From assembly GCF_900111125.1 (NCBI RefSeq), contig NZ_FOGE01000009.1:113748-177747 (forward strand): a DNA stretch of 64,000 nucleotides, read 5' to 3'. This stretch comes from Sphingobium sp. YR768. Its GTDB lineage: Bacteria; Pseudomonadota; Alphaproteobacteria; Sphingomonadales; Sphingomonadaceae. The notes beneath the pieces were generated by a model, which was not told the origin of the DNA, made no database searches, and saw only the letters and a list, made by a program, of their open reading frames with translations. The translations under genes were made by a program, and so were the position numbers. Positions 20,601 to 28,522 of this stretch are shown here, one piece after another. Position 1 is the first letter of the stretch. Each line of letters begins with the position of its first letter.

Positions 20601-21748
20601 CAGGCGGGCGGGTTCCACAATGTTTGCATGGCATCCCTTATGGGCACGGGGGGCCGCCCGCACAAGATGCGGATGCGATCGGCGATGGTCGACCGCCCGG
20701 CATAGAAACGCTGGATCAGCCCCGGATTGAGGGCGTAGAATCGCGCAAATATGCGCCATCGCTGGTCCGGCCGCGCCGCGCCGAACAGCATCTTGCCCAG
20801 CAGCCGATAATAGCCGCCCCGCCGCCAGTGCGCCGTCGCATAGGCGCGCGTGGCCCCGGCCAGCCCCTCCAGCGGCTGCCCCGCCAGCCACAGCGCGAAT
20901 CGCACCGCATCGGGCAGCGAATAGCCGGTCATCGGCTGGAACAGCCCGGCCCGCACCCCGGCACGGGCAACCCCATCATCCTTGGGCCAATAGAGATCGA
21001 AATCGCCACCATGCACCACCGGCAACACGCCCTGTTCGCGGTGGATCACCTCCGCGCGCAATCCCTTAGCCTGCGCATAGGCCGCGATCCGCGCGTCTAT
21101 GGCAGGGACGTCCAGATCGGGCGTATCGCTATAATAGGTATCCTCGACGAAGATCGTCCGCTCATCCCATGGCAGCAGATAGACGAAGCGATAGCCATCG
21201 ATCTGATCGACCGTGGCGTCCATGATCACCGGCCGGTCGATCCCGTGCGGCGCCTCGCACCGCAGCGCATGGCCCACAAATTTCTGCCAGCCACAGCGCA
21301 GGGCGGACAAATCTCCCGCCCCCCGCGCATCGATCACCGCCCCGGCGCAGATCACCCGCCCATCGGACAGGCTCACCCGATCCGGCGCCACCGCCGCAAC
21401 CGCTGCCCTGGTCAGCAGCCGATCGCCCAGTTGCCGCTCCAGCGTGACCGCGAGCCGCTCGCTCGTCGCGCTATTATAGGGCGTATCCAGACGGCGCGCA
21501 TAATCGGGAAAGCGCACGTCATGCCCCTGCGCCCAGCGATGCGCGATCAGCGGCTCCACCAGCCAGCGATCGGCCGCCGAGACATCGCCATCGAAGAAGG
21601 ACCAGATATGATTGCCGCCGGGCCGATCCCCCTGCTCCACCAGCAGCAACCGCACCTCCGGCCGCAACGCCGCAAAGGCCAGCGCGATCAGCCCGCCGGA
21701 CAGGCCGCCGCCGATAATCGCCAGATCGCAGTTGAGAATATCCGCCAT
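20600..21748 (-). CDS. crtY: Lycopene beta-cyclase
   Basis: Cyclises the ends of lycopene to give beta-carotene. The 382-aa product has an N-terminal FAD motif CDLAIIGGGLSGGLIALAFA, the GNHIWSFFD segment, FVYLLPWDERTIFVEDTYYS and the C-terminal FARFYALNPGLIQRFYAG typical of bacterial CrtY. It is the first gene of the crtY-crtI-LOG-crtB group. Genes for later xanthophyll steps (crtZ, crtG) are not in the window. Confidence 0.96.
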   Translation of the reverse strand: MADILNCDLAIIGGGLSGGLIALAFAALRPEVRLLLVEQGDRPGGNHIWSFFDGDVSAADRWLVEPLIAHRWAQGHDVRFPDYARRLDTPYNSATSERLAVTLERQLGDRLLTRAAVAAVAPDRVSLSDGRVICAGAVIDARGAGDLSALRCGWQKFVGHALRCEAPHGIDRPVIMDATVDQIDGYRFVYLLPWDERTIFVEDTYYSDTPDLDVPAIDARIAAYAQAKGLRAEVIHREQGVLPVVHGGDFDLYWPKDDGVARAGVRAGLFQPMTGYSLPDAVRFALWLAGQPLEGLAGATRAYATAHWRRGGYYRLLGKMLFGAARPDQRWRIFARFYALNPGLIQRFYAGRSTIADRIRILCGRPPVPIRDAMQTLWNPPA

Positions 21749-21785
21749 AGCCCCCTGTTAGAGTTTGTCCCGTTGCAGGGAAAGC

Positions 21786-21853
21786 CGTGTTCCGGCGAAG
21801 GCCGGAATCCAGTTCGGACGGCGGGACTGGATTCCGGCCTTCGCCGGAACACG
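21786..21853. repeat. Inverted repeat, GTTCCGGCGAAGGCCGGAA type
   Basis: Perfect 27-bp arms (21786-21812 and 21827-21853) with a 14-nt loop lie between the divergent crtY and dmeR-like genes. Confidence 0.85.
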
Positions 21854-21894
21854 CCGGTCTTTAACCTGAAGCCCTTGGCGACTCCGCCAATATA

Positions 21895-21913
21895 GTATAG
21901 GGGGGTACCCTAT
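21895..21913. promoter_or_regulatory. Probable operator of the RcnR/DmeR-type repressor
   Basis: A run of six G (21900-21905) sits in the palindromic context ATAGGGGGGTACCCTAT. It resembles the G-tract operators of the CsoR/RcnR family and overlaps the start codon of the sensor gene, so binding would block both genes. The G-run also serves as the only Shine-Dalgarno-like sequence. Confidence 0.7.
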
Positions 21914-22184
21914 GCACATTATCGCAGACAGAGACAAATTACTGGCGCGGGTGCGCCGGATCGCGGGACAGGTCGCCGCCGTCGACCGTCAGTTGACGGG
22001 CGACGCGGGCTGTTCGGAAACGCTGCAACTGGTGGCGTCCGTACGCGGCGCGGTCGGCAGCCTGATGGAAGAACTGATCGAGCAGCATATGCGCGAACAT
22101 GTCGCCCGCCCCGGCCTGACCGATCAGGAACGCGCCGCCGCGACCGAAGAAATGCTGGCCCTGATCCGCCGTTACGGGAAATGA
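21912..22184 (+). CDS. Metal-sensing repressor, RcnR/DmeR type (CsoR superfamily)
   Basis: All-helical DNA-binding metal sensor, 90 aa. The ligand pattern His2, Cys34, His59, His63 matches the H-C-H-H fingerprint of nickel/cobalt-sensing RcnR (His3, Cys35, His60, His64 in E. coli), rather than copper CsoR or formaldehyde FrmR. Metal binding should release it from the G-tract operator at its own start. It overlaps the following CDF exporter by 4 nt, as in dmeR-dmeF pairs. The metal (cobalt or nickel) is inferred. Confidence 0.88.
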   Translation: MHIIADRDKLLARVRRIAGQVAAVDRQLTGDAGCSETLQLVASVRGAVGSLMEELIEQHMREHVARPGLTDQERAAATEEMLALIRRYGK

Positions 22185-23200
22185 CGATGCACGACGACCA
22201 CAAGCATGATCATCATGGCCATGATCACCATCATGGCTGCGATCATGACCATGGCAGCCACAGCCATGCCCCCGCCCCTGTTCAGGACGATGCGGAAGAA
22301 AGCCATTATTTCGACCATATCTATCTGGCCGCCGGTCATGATCAGAATGCGAAGCGGACGCTCTGGGTCGTCTGGCTGACCGCCGCGACCATGGTGGTGG
22401 AAATCTTCTTCGGCTGGCTGACCGGATCGATGGCGCTGCTGGCCGATGGCTTCCACATGGCCACCCATGCCGGTGCACTGGCGGTGGCCGCCGCCGCCTA
22501 TGGCTATGCCAAGCGGCACGCCCGTAACCCGCGCTACACCTTCGGCACGGGCAAGGTCGGTGATCTGTCGGGCTTCGCCTCCGCGCTGCTGCTGGGCCTG
22601 ACGGCGCTGTTCATCGCGGTCGAATCGACCATGCGCTTCTTCCAGCCGATCCATGTCGCCTTTGGCGAGGCGACGCTGGTCGCGGTCGCGGGCCTCATCA
22701 TCAACATCATCAGCGCGCTGCTGCTGGGCCATGACCACAGCCATGATCATGGACATAGCCATGACCACGGGCATGATCACGACCACAAGCATGGCCATAC
22801 CGACAATAACCTGCGCGCCGCCTATATCCATGTGTTGACCGACGCGCTGACGTCGGTGCTGGCGATCGGCGCGCTGCTGGCGGGCCGCTACCTCGGTTGG
22901 TGGTGGATGGACCCGGCGGTCGGCCTGCTGGGCGCGGTGGTGATCGCGCGCTGGGCCTGGGGCCTGATGAAGGATACTGCCGCCATCCTGCTCGACACCG
23001 CCGAACCCGCGCTGATGGCCACCGTCCGCCGCGTGGTGGAGGCCGAAGGCGCGACCATCCGCGACCTGCATGTCTGGCGCATCGGCCCGCACGCCCATGC
23101 CGCCATCGTCAGCCTGGCCCCCGGCGCGGACGGTGTCGCCGTCCGCCAGCGCGTCCGCGCCCTGCCGCGGATGGAGCATGTCACGGTGGAGTGCGGGTAA
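22181..23200 (+). CDS. dmeF: Cation diffusion facilitator, DmeF-like cobalt/nickel exporter
   Basis: Inner-membrane proton-coupled metal exporter of 339 aa. It has six predicted helices (about 62-220 and 230-275) with the CDF site residues in LLADGFHMATHAGAL and HVLTDALTSVLA. It has two His/Asp-rich metal-binding stretches, one at the N-terminus (about 3-30) and one in the cytoplasmic loop (about 185-207). A C-terminal cytoplasmic domain follows. Co-transcribed with the sensor, which overlaps it by 4 nt. Metal preference is inferred from the sensor. Confidence 0.92.
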   Translation: MTMHDDHKHDHHGHDHHHGCDHDHGSHSHAPAPVQDDAEESHYFDHIYLAAGHDQNAKRTLWVVWLTAATMVVEIFFGWLTGSMALLADGFHMATHAGALAVAAAAYGYAKRHARNPRYTFGTGKVGDLSGFASALLLGLTALFIAVESTMRFFQPIHVAFGEATLVAVAGLIINIISALLLGHDHSHDHGHSHDHGHDHDHKHGHTDNNLRAAYIHVLTDALTSVLAIGALLAGRYLGWWWMDPAVGLLGAVVIARWAWGLMKDTAAILLDTAEPALMATVRRVVEAEGATIRDLHVWRIGPHAHAAIVSLAPGADGVAVRQRVRALPRMEHVTVECG

Positions 23201-23224
23201 AGCAACATACTCCGCCCTCACAAT

Positions 23225-23276
23225 CCGTTCGGGCTGAGCGGAGCGAAGGGACTTCGACTTCGCTCAGGGCGAACGG
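23225..23276. repeat. Inverted repeat, CCGTTCGGGCTGAGCG family
   Basis: Short imperfect palindrome after the exporter gene, related to the elements at 5649, 27546 and 49072. Confidence 0.75.
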
Positions 23277-23423
23277 ATCATGTTGGGAACGCGCGGTTCC
23301 ATGCCGCCCACACCTGTCCTATCCGGGCCAATCCCGCCATGGTGCGAACCGGCTCTTTCCCATCGCCCGCAGCCTGACCGGCCCGCAACAAGATTTCCAA
23401 CTCTTGTTCGATCCTGTCAAAAT

Positions 23424-23460
23424 CTGCGGGACATATGCGAAGTTAAGCCCGGACTTTCCT
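23424..23460 (+). repeat. Dispersed motif containing ATATGCGAAGTTAAG, copy 2
   Basis: Contains GCGGGACATATGCGAAGTTA followed by AGCCCG and TCCTATT, matching the copy at 49287 through the 3' half. It lies between the exporter and the stop of the DUF442 gene. Confidence 0.55.
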
Positions 23461-23471
23461 ATTCGCCCGCC

Positions 23472-23900
23472 TTACTGGCCCGCCAGCGCATCCATGATCT
23501 GACGAACCGGCGTGATGTCATAACCGGCCGCCGCCGCCTGCGCCGCCAGCACGTCCGCATTGTCGCCCGCCCGCGCGCGGGTCAGCGACCAGAGCAGGGT
23601 GCTGCGCGTGCCCGACCGGCAATAGGCCAATACCTTGCCGTCCCCGGCCTGCTCCAGCGCGGCGGCCATGCCGTCCAGCTGCCAGGGGGCAAAGCCGCCA
23701 TGCGCCACCGGCACCGCGACATAGGCAATGCCAGCCTCCTTCGCCGCCGCCTCGACCTCCGCGCCATTCAGCTGCCCCGGCTCTTCATCATCGGGCCGGT
23801 TGTTGATGATGACGGTCACGCCCAGCGCCTTGGCTTCAGCCACCTGATCGAGGCTGATCTGCGGGGCGACGAGGACGCGATCGGTGAGCTTGCGGAACAT
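23472..23900 (-). CDS. TIGR01244/DUF442 family phosphatase-like protein
   Basis: 142-aa protein with the dual-specificity phosphatase fold. The catalytic loop is CRSGTRS (HCX5R-like without the leading His) in VLAYCRSGTRSTLLW. N-terminal FRKLTDRVLVAPQISLDQV and VTVIINNRPDDEEPGQ are typical of the family. The same domain occurs fused to a metallo-hydrolase in the sulfide-linked BLH protein, so it has been called a sulfur transferase; its substrate here is unknown. Monocistronic, minus strand. Confidence 0.85.
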   Translation of the reverse strand: MFRKLTDRVLVAPQISLDQVAEAKALGVTVIINNRPDDEEPGQLNGAEVEAAAKEAGIAYVAVPVAHGGFAPWQLDGMAAALEQAGDGKVLAYCRSGTRSTLLWSLTRARAGDNADVLAAQAAAAGYDITPVRQIMDALAGQ

Positions 23901-23960
23901 GGGCTTCTCCTTTGCCGCGAGCCATGCGCCACAGCGGATCAGGATTCAAGTCACAGCACG

Positions 23961-24035
23961 GTGCTCCTGCGAAAGCAGGAGCCCAGAGCGAACCGTCACG
24001 CCCTCGATCCTGGGCTCCTGCTTTCGCAGGAGCAC
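23961..24035. repeat. Palindromic repeat, GTGCTCCTGCGAAAGCAGGAG family
   Basis: 25-bp complementary arms (23961-23985 and 24011-24035), each itself palindromic, lie just after the recQ stop codon. Confidence 0.88.
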
Positions 24036-24044
24036 GGACGATAA

Positions 24045-25817
24045 TCACAAAAACGGCCGGATCGCGTTCAGGAAAGCATCGCCATAGGCATCCAGCTTCT
24101 TCTGCCCGATCCCGCTGATATGGCTGAGTTCGCGGATGCTGGACGGGCGCTGTTCCGCCATCTCCCGCAGCGTCGAATCATGGAAGATGACATAGGGCGG
24201 CACCCCCTGATCCTGCGCCAGTTCCCGGCGACAGGCGCGCAGCGCGTCGAACAGCGGATCGCCGACCGGATTGGCATCCGCGCCGTTGCGGGCGCTGCGC
24301 GTGCGCCGTTCCCGCTTGGGCGGCATCAGGATGCGCACCTCTTCCTCACCACGCAGGATCGGCCGGGCATTGGGGCCGAGCATCAGCCCGCCATGCTCCG
24401 TCGTCTCCAGCGCGTCGCGCACCAGCAGCGCGCGGGAGACGGGCCGCAGCAGCACCGTCTCCTCCCCGTCGACAATGCCATAGACCGAAATCTTGTCATG
24501 GCCGCGCTCGCGAATCTTGTCGGTGGTCGCCCCGCTCAGCACCTGCTCGATATGACCGGCGCCGAAACTCTGCCCGGTGCGATAGACCGCCGACAGATAT
24601 TTGCGCGCCGTCTCGGTCGCATCGACGCTCGCTGGTGGGCTCAGACAATTGTCGCAATTGCCGCAGGTCGGCGCAGGATCTTCCCCGAAATGCCGCAGCA
24701 ATATCGCCCGCCTGCATGTCGCCGTCTCGACCAGCGCGCCCAGCGCCGATATCCGCGCCCGCTCGCCCTGCTGGCGCGCCGGTTCCAGTTCGGCGATTCG
24801 CATGCGGGCGCGGGCGAAATCCTCCGCCCCCCAGAAGAGATGCGCCACAGCCGGCTCGCCATCGCGGCCCGCCCGCCCCGATTCCTGATAATAGCCCTCG
24901 ATCGACTTGGGCAGCCCTGCATGGGCGACGAAGCGCACGTCCGGCTTGTCGATCCCCATGCCGAATGCGACGGTGGCGACCATCACCATATCCTCGCTGG
25001 CGATGAAGGCGGCCTGATTGCGCGCGCGCACCGCCGGATCGAGCCCGGCATGATAGGCCCGCACCGACCGGCCACCGCGCCCCAGCGTCTCCGCCAGCTT
25101 CTCGGTCGCGGCGCGGGTCTGGGCATAGACCACGCCGGGACCGGGATTGGCGGCGACCAGATCGGCCAGCTGCCGCGACAGCCCGTCGCGCGGATGCACG
25201 GCATAGCGAATATTGGGCCGGTCGAAGCCCGAAATGATCAGGCCATCATCGGGAATGCCGAGCTGGACGAGAATGTCCTTGCGCGTATGGGCGTCCGCCG
25301 TGGCGGTCAGCGCCAGACGCGGCACATCGGGAAATTCGTCCAGCAGCGGCCGCAACAGCCGATAGTCGGGGCGGAAATCATGCCCCCATTCGGACACGCA
25401 ATGCGCTTCGTCGATCGCGAACAGCGCGACCTTCGTGGCGCGCAGCAGATTGCGGAAATTTTCCTGGCTCGCCCGTTCCGGCGCGACATAGAGCAGGTCG
25501 AGATCGCCATTGCGCAACCGGTCCTGCGTCTCGCGCCAGTCCGCGTCCACGCTGGTCAGGCTGGCGGCACGCAGCCCCACCGCATTGGCCGCCCGCAACT
25601 GGTCATGCATCAGCGCGATCAGCGGCGACACGACGACGCAGCAGCCATCGAGCGCGACAGAAGGCAGCTGATAGCAGAGCGACTTGCCCGCGCCGGTCGG
25701 CATGATGGCGAGCGTCGGCTGCCCCGCCATGACGCGGCTCACCACCTGCTGCTGCACCCCGCGAAAGGCCGTGAAACCGAATATATCGTGCAGAAGCGTG
25801 GGGATATCGCGCGCCAT
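24045..25817 (-). CDS. recQ: ATP-dependent DNA helicase RecQ
   Basis: 3'-5' DNA helicase for recombination and fork repair. The 590-aa protein has Walker A in MPTGAGKSLCYQLP (about 40-53), DEAH in ALFAIDEAHCVSEWGHDF, and motif VI in YYQESGRAGRDGEP. The zinc-binding Cys set follows (CRRAILLRHF...CGNCDNC), then the RQC winged helix and a C-terminal HRDC domain (about 520-590). This is the full-length bacterial arrangement. Its stop is 10 nt from a palindromic repeat that may end transcription. Confidence 0.97.
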   Translation of the reverse strand: MARDIPTLLHDIFGFTAFRGVQQQVVSRVMAGQPTLAIMPTGAGKSLCYQLPSVALDGCCVVVSPLIALMHDQLRAANAVGLRAASLTSVDADWRETQDRLRNGDLDLLYVAPERASQENFRNLLRATKVALFAIDEAHCVSEWGHDFRPDYRLLRPLLDEFPDVPRLALTATADAHTRKDILVQLGIPDDGLIISGFDRPNIRYAVHPRDGLSRQLADLVAANPGPGVVYAQTRAATEKLAETLGRGGRSVRAYHAGLDPAVRARNQAAFIASEDMVMVATVAFGMGIDKPDVRFVAHAGLPKSIEGYYQESGRAGRDGEPAVAHLFWGAEDFARARMRIAELEPARQQGERARISALGALVETATCRRAILLRHFGEDPAPTCGNCDNCLSPPASVDATETARKYLSAVYRTGQSFGAGHIEQVLSGATTDKIRERGHDKISVYGIVDGEETVLLRPVSRALLVRDALETTEHGGLMLGPNARPILRGEEEVRILMPPKRERRTRSARNGADANPVGDPLFDALRACRRELAQDQGVPPYVIFHDSTLREMAEQRPSSIRELSHISGIGQKKLDAYGDAFLNAIRPFL

Positions 25818-25927
25818 GGGGTGGCCTTAGCGGCTAGTCGCCCAAGGGGCCAGCCTGTTGAACGAGAAGGCGAGTTAGGAGTTGCTAACGATGGGTGGTT
25901 TCAAGCCATTCCGTTTCCAACTCAGCC

Positions 25928-26002
25928 GTGTTCCTGCGAAAGCAGGAACCTAGGGCAATGAAGCGCCAAGTCGCCCCTAGGCTCCTGCTTTCGCAGGAGC
26001 AC
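25928..26002. repeat. Palindromic repeat, GTTCCTGCGAAAGCAGGAAC family
   Basis: Paired arms (25928-25955 and 25974-26002) of the same family as 23961 lie between the small membrane-protein gene and recQ. Confidence 0.85.
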
Positions 26003-26045
26003 AGCATCGCCCAGCATGTTCTTCATTGATCGCCAGCAAACGCCC

Positions 26046-26366
26046 CTACCCCACCGGATCGAGCAGACACCCCCAGCCCGGTCTGAACCGCGCGGTGCGG
26101 CTGGCGAGTAGCGGCACGCTGGCGCGGACGGCGCGTTCCTCGGGCACATCGTTCAGGCGCACCATCGCCATGCCCGGCTCCTTGTCGTCGGCGCAGCTCC
26201 CCATGGCGCGCCCTTCGACATAACGGCAGGAACAGCCCAGCCGCGCGCCATAGGCCGCGCCCAGCTCCGCCCGCGCACTCAGGCTCGCCCAGCGCCATGC
26301 CAGCACGCCCAGCAACGCCACAACGACCAGCGCCACCACTATCCACCATTTCCGCCGAACCGCCAT
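26046..26366 (-). CDS. Hypothetical single-pass membrane protein
   Basis: 106-aa protein with one N-terminal membrane helix (about 9-27, WWIVVALVVVALLGVLAW) after a positively charged start, so the rest is probably periplasmic. Three Cys appear in the first half (GCSCRYVEG and GSCADDKE) and one near the end (GWGCLLDP), suggesting disulphides. It is divergent from the serine hydrolase gene by 37 bp. No domain is recognised. ATG 26366 is preferred to longer readings that overlap the neighbouring gene. Confidence 0.7.
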   Translation of the reverse strand: MAVRRKWWIVVALVVVALLGVLAWRWASLSARAELGAAYGARLGCSCRYVEGRAMGSCADDKEPGMAMVRLNDVPEERAVRASVPLLASRTARFRPGWGCLLDPVG

Positions 26367-26403
26367 GGCTCTTTCTGATTCCACTGTGTAAGGGCGCCGG
26401 CTT

Positions 26404-27528
26404 ATGCAGATCGACAGCCGAATCGTAAAGCGCCTTGGCCTGGGCGCGGGCATCGCCGCGCTTGTCGTGGCGGGCACGCTGGTCGGGCGGGCGCAGCAGG
26501 CCCCCGATCCGGTCTACAGCGTCGCGTCGGACGCCGTCGTCGGCGCCAGCGCGCTGCGCGGCGCGATCGACCCGCTGTTCGACGACAAGACCATGGGCCA
26601 GACCCGCGCGCTGCTGGTGATGCGCGACGGCAAGGTGATTGCCGAACGCTATGCCCCCGGCTTCGGCCCGGACACGAAATTGCTGTCCTGGTCCATGGCC
26701 AAGACGGTGACGTCTGTGCTGGTCGGGCTGATGGTGTCCGACGGGCGGCTGGCGCTCGACGCGCCGGTGCCGGTCGCGGCCTGGAGCCAGCCGGGCGACC
26801 CGCGCGGCCGCATCACCCTGCGCCAGTTGCTGACGATGAGTTCGGGGCTCGACCATGTCGAAGATGGCGAGCCGATCATGAATGGCGATACGGTGCGCAT
26901 GCTCTTTGCCGATGGCGCGCAGGACATGGCCGCCTATGCCGAATCCAAGCCACTGGCCCATGCGCCGGGCGAGGAATTCGCCTATTCCACCGGCAGCAGC
27001 ATGATCTTGTCCGACCTGATGACGCGCATGCTGACCAACAGCGCCGATCCGGATGTGCGGCGGCGGGCGATGCAGATGTTCGTCGACGGGCGGCTGAAGG
27101 CGCCGGGCAACCTGTCCAGCCTGACAGCGGAATATGACGCCAACGGCACAATGATCGGCGGCAGCATCCTGCACATGACCGCGCGGGACTATGGCCGGTT
27201 CGGCGACCTGCTGCGCCGCCGGGGCCGATCGCCCAGCGGGCATCAGATATTGCCGGAAAAATGGATCGACCTGATGACCACCCCGTCGGCGCGCAACGCC
27301 GCCTATGGTCTGCACATCTGGCTTAACCGCGACAGCAGCGAAAGCGCGCTGATGCCGGGGCAGGCCCCCGCCAGCCTGTTCGGCTGCGTCGGCCATAATG
27401 GCCAATATATCCTGATTTCTCCGTCCCAGCGGCTGACCGTGGTGCGGATCGGCATGTCCCCCGACAAGGACCAGCGCCGCGCGGTGCGCAGTGCGCTGGC
27501 CAAGCTGATCGGGCTGTTTCCGGGGTAA
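26404..27528 (+). CDS. Serine hydrolase, class C beta-lactamase-like family
   Basis: Penicillin-binding-protein fold hydrolase of 374 aa, probably exported (hydrophobic N-terminus about 11-28). Catalytic SxxK is SMAK at residues 97-100 in LLSWSMAKTVTS, and the Tyr motif is YSTGSS near residue 195. A third motif of the HNG type may be FGCVGHNGQYI near 335-345. Members include esterases, amidases and DD-peptidases; the substrate is not predictable. Divergent from the small membrane protein. Confidence 0.88.
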   Translation: MQIDSRIVKRLGLGAGIAALVVAGTLVGRAQQAPDPVYSVASDAVVGASALRGAIDPLFDDKTMGQTRALLVMRDGKVIAERYAPGFGPDTKLLSWSMAKTVTSVLVGLMVSDGRLALDAPVPVAAWSQPGDPRGRITLRQLLTMSSGLDHVEDGEPIMNGDTVRMLFADGAQDMAAYAESKPLAHAPGEEFAYSTGSSMILSDLMTRMLTNSADPDVRRRAMQMFVDGRLKAPGNLSSLTAEYDANGTMIGGSILHMTARDYGRFGDLLRRRGRSPSGHQILPEKWIDLMTTPSARNAAYGLHIWLNRDSSESALMPGQAPASLFGCVGHNGQYILISPSQRLTVVRIGMSPDKDQRRAVRSALAKLIGLFPG

Positions 27529-27545
27529 AGCGCCCCCTCTTAAAT

Positions 27546-27643
27546 ATGATCCGTTCGGGCTGAGCCTGTCGAAGCCCTGTTCTTTTCTTGAAAACGCTTA
27601 AGAAAAATACGGCCCTTCGACAGGCTCAGGGCGAACGGATCAT
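27546..27643. repeat. Inverted repeat, ATCCGTTCGGGCTGAGCC family
   Basis: Complementary outer arms (ATGATCCGTTCG and CGAACGGATCAT) and the CCTGTCGAAG/CTTCGACAGG pair form a long hairpin with an AT-rich loop, between two convergent genes. Confidence 0.85.
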
Positions 27644-27659
27644 GGGTAAAGCACAAACA

Positions 27660-28445
27660 TTAAAGGAAAAACCGTCCCTCGATCACCGTGCGGCAGGCCC
27701 CGTTCAGGATGACGCGATCGCCCTCCAATGTGCAGCCCAGCCGCCCGCCCCGCGCCGACGCCTGATAGGCGCTGATCTCCGCCTTCCCCAGCCGTTCCGC
27801 CCAGAAGGGCGTCAGCAGGCAATGGGCCGACCCGGTCACGGGATCTTCATTCACCCCGCCGCCGGGCACGAAGACGCGGCTGAGGATATCGCTATCCTCT
27901 CCCGGCGCGGTCGCGATCAGCATCATATCGCCCAGCGCCCGGAGCGCAGCGAAATCGGGCGTCAGCGCCCGCACCGCCGCCGCGTCGGGGAAGAGAAACA
28001 GGCTGTAGCCGCCCTCGCGCCAATGCGACTCCAGCGGCTGACCGCCCAGCCCGGCCGCCAGGTCCGGCAGCGGCTTTGGCGCCATCCCCCAGGCCGGGAG
28101 CGAAAGGGCATAGCCTTCGCCCACGCGGGTGACGGTCAGCACGCCGGCCTTGCGCGTGCGGAAACGGATCGGCCCGTCCCCCATCAGCACATGCCCGCTG
28201 GCCAGCGTGGCATGACCGCACAGCTTGATCTCGACCGCCGGGGTGAACCAGCGCAGTTCATAATCCGCATCCGGATCATCGGGCGTCGGCACGGTGAAGG
28301 CCGTTTCGGACAGGTTATTTTCTTCCGCGATAGCCTGAAGCGTGGCGTCATCCAGCCAGCTATCCAGCGGCATCACAGCCGCAGGATTGCCGGTAAAGGG
28401 CGCGTCGGCAAAGGCGTCGACCTGAGTAAAGGGCAGGCTGGTCAT
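27660..28445 (-). CDS. PhzF family isomerase
   Basis: Protein of the PhzF/diaminopimelate epimerase-like fold, 261 aa. It begins MTSLPFTQVDAFADAPFTGN and has the catalytic Glu in NNLSETAF (about 46), with KLCGHATLASGHVL and GGVNEDPVTGSAHC further on. Most members outside phenazine operons have no known reaction. ATG 28445 has GAGGAT 6 nt upstream; ATG 28451 is an alternative. No phenazine genes are nearby, so a role in phenazine synthesis is unlikely. Confidence 0.92.
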   Translation of the reverse strand: MTSLPFTQVDAFADAPFTGNPAAVMPLDSWLDDATLQAIAEENNLSETAFTVPTPDDPDADYELRWFTPAVEIKLCGHATLASGHVLMGDGPIRFRTRKAGVLTVTRVGEGYALSLPAWGMAPKPLPDLAAGLGGQPLESHWREGGYSLFLFPDAAAVRALTPDFAALRALGDMMLIATAPGEDSDILSRVFVPGGGVNEDPVTGSAHCLLTPFWAERLGKAEISAYQASARGGRLGCTLEGDRVILNGACRTVIEGRFFL

Positions 28446-28522
28446 GGGCATATCCTCATCATTTCGTCCCTGATGCCCAGCCTGCGCCAGCACGAACAGG
28501 GCCGCCCCCGCCGGATTGGCTT

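Noticed and set aside
20601..20891. Extension of crtI into crtY
   Set aside because: The extra residues are an out-of-frame reading of crtY; the TGATG overlap defines the true start.
22172..23221. Minus-strand frame opposite the CDF exporter
   Set aside because: Its Met/Val-rich runs are the complement of the His/Asp codons of the exporter and do not represent a protein.
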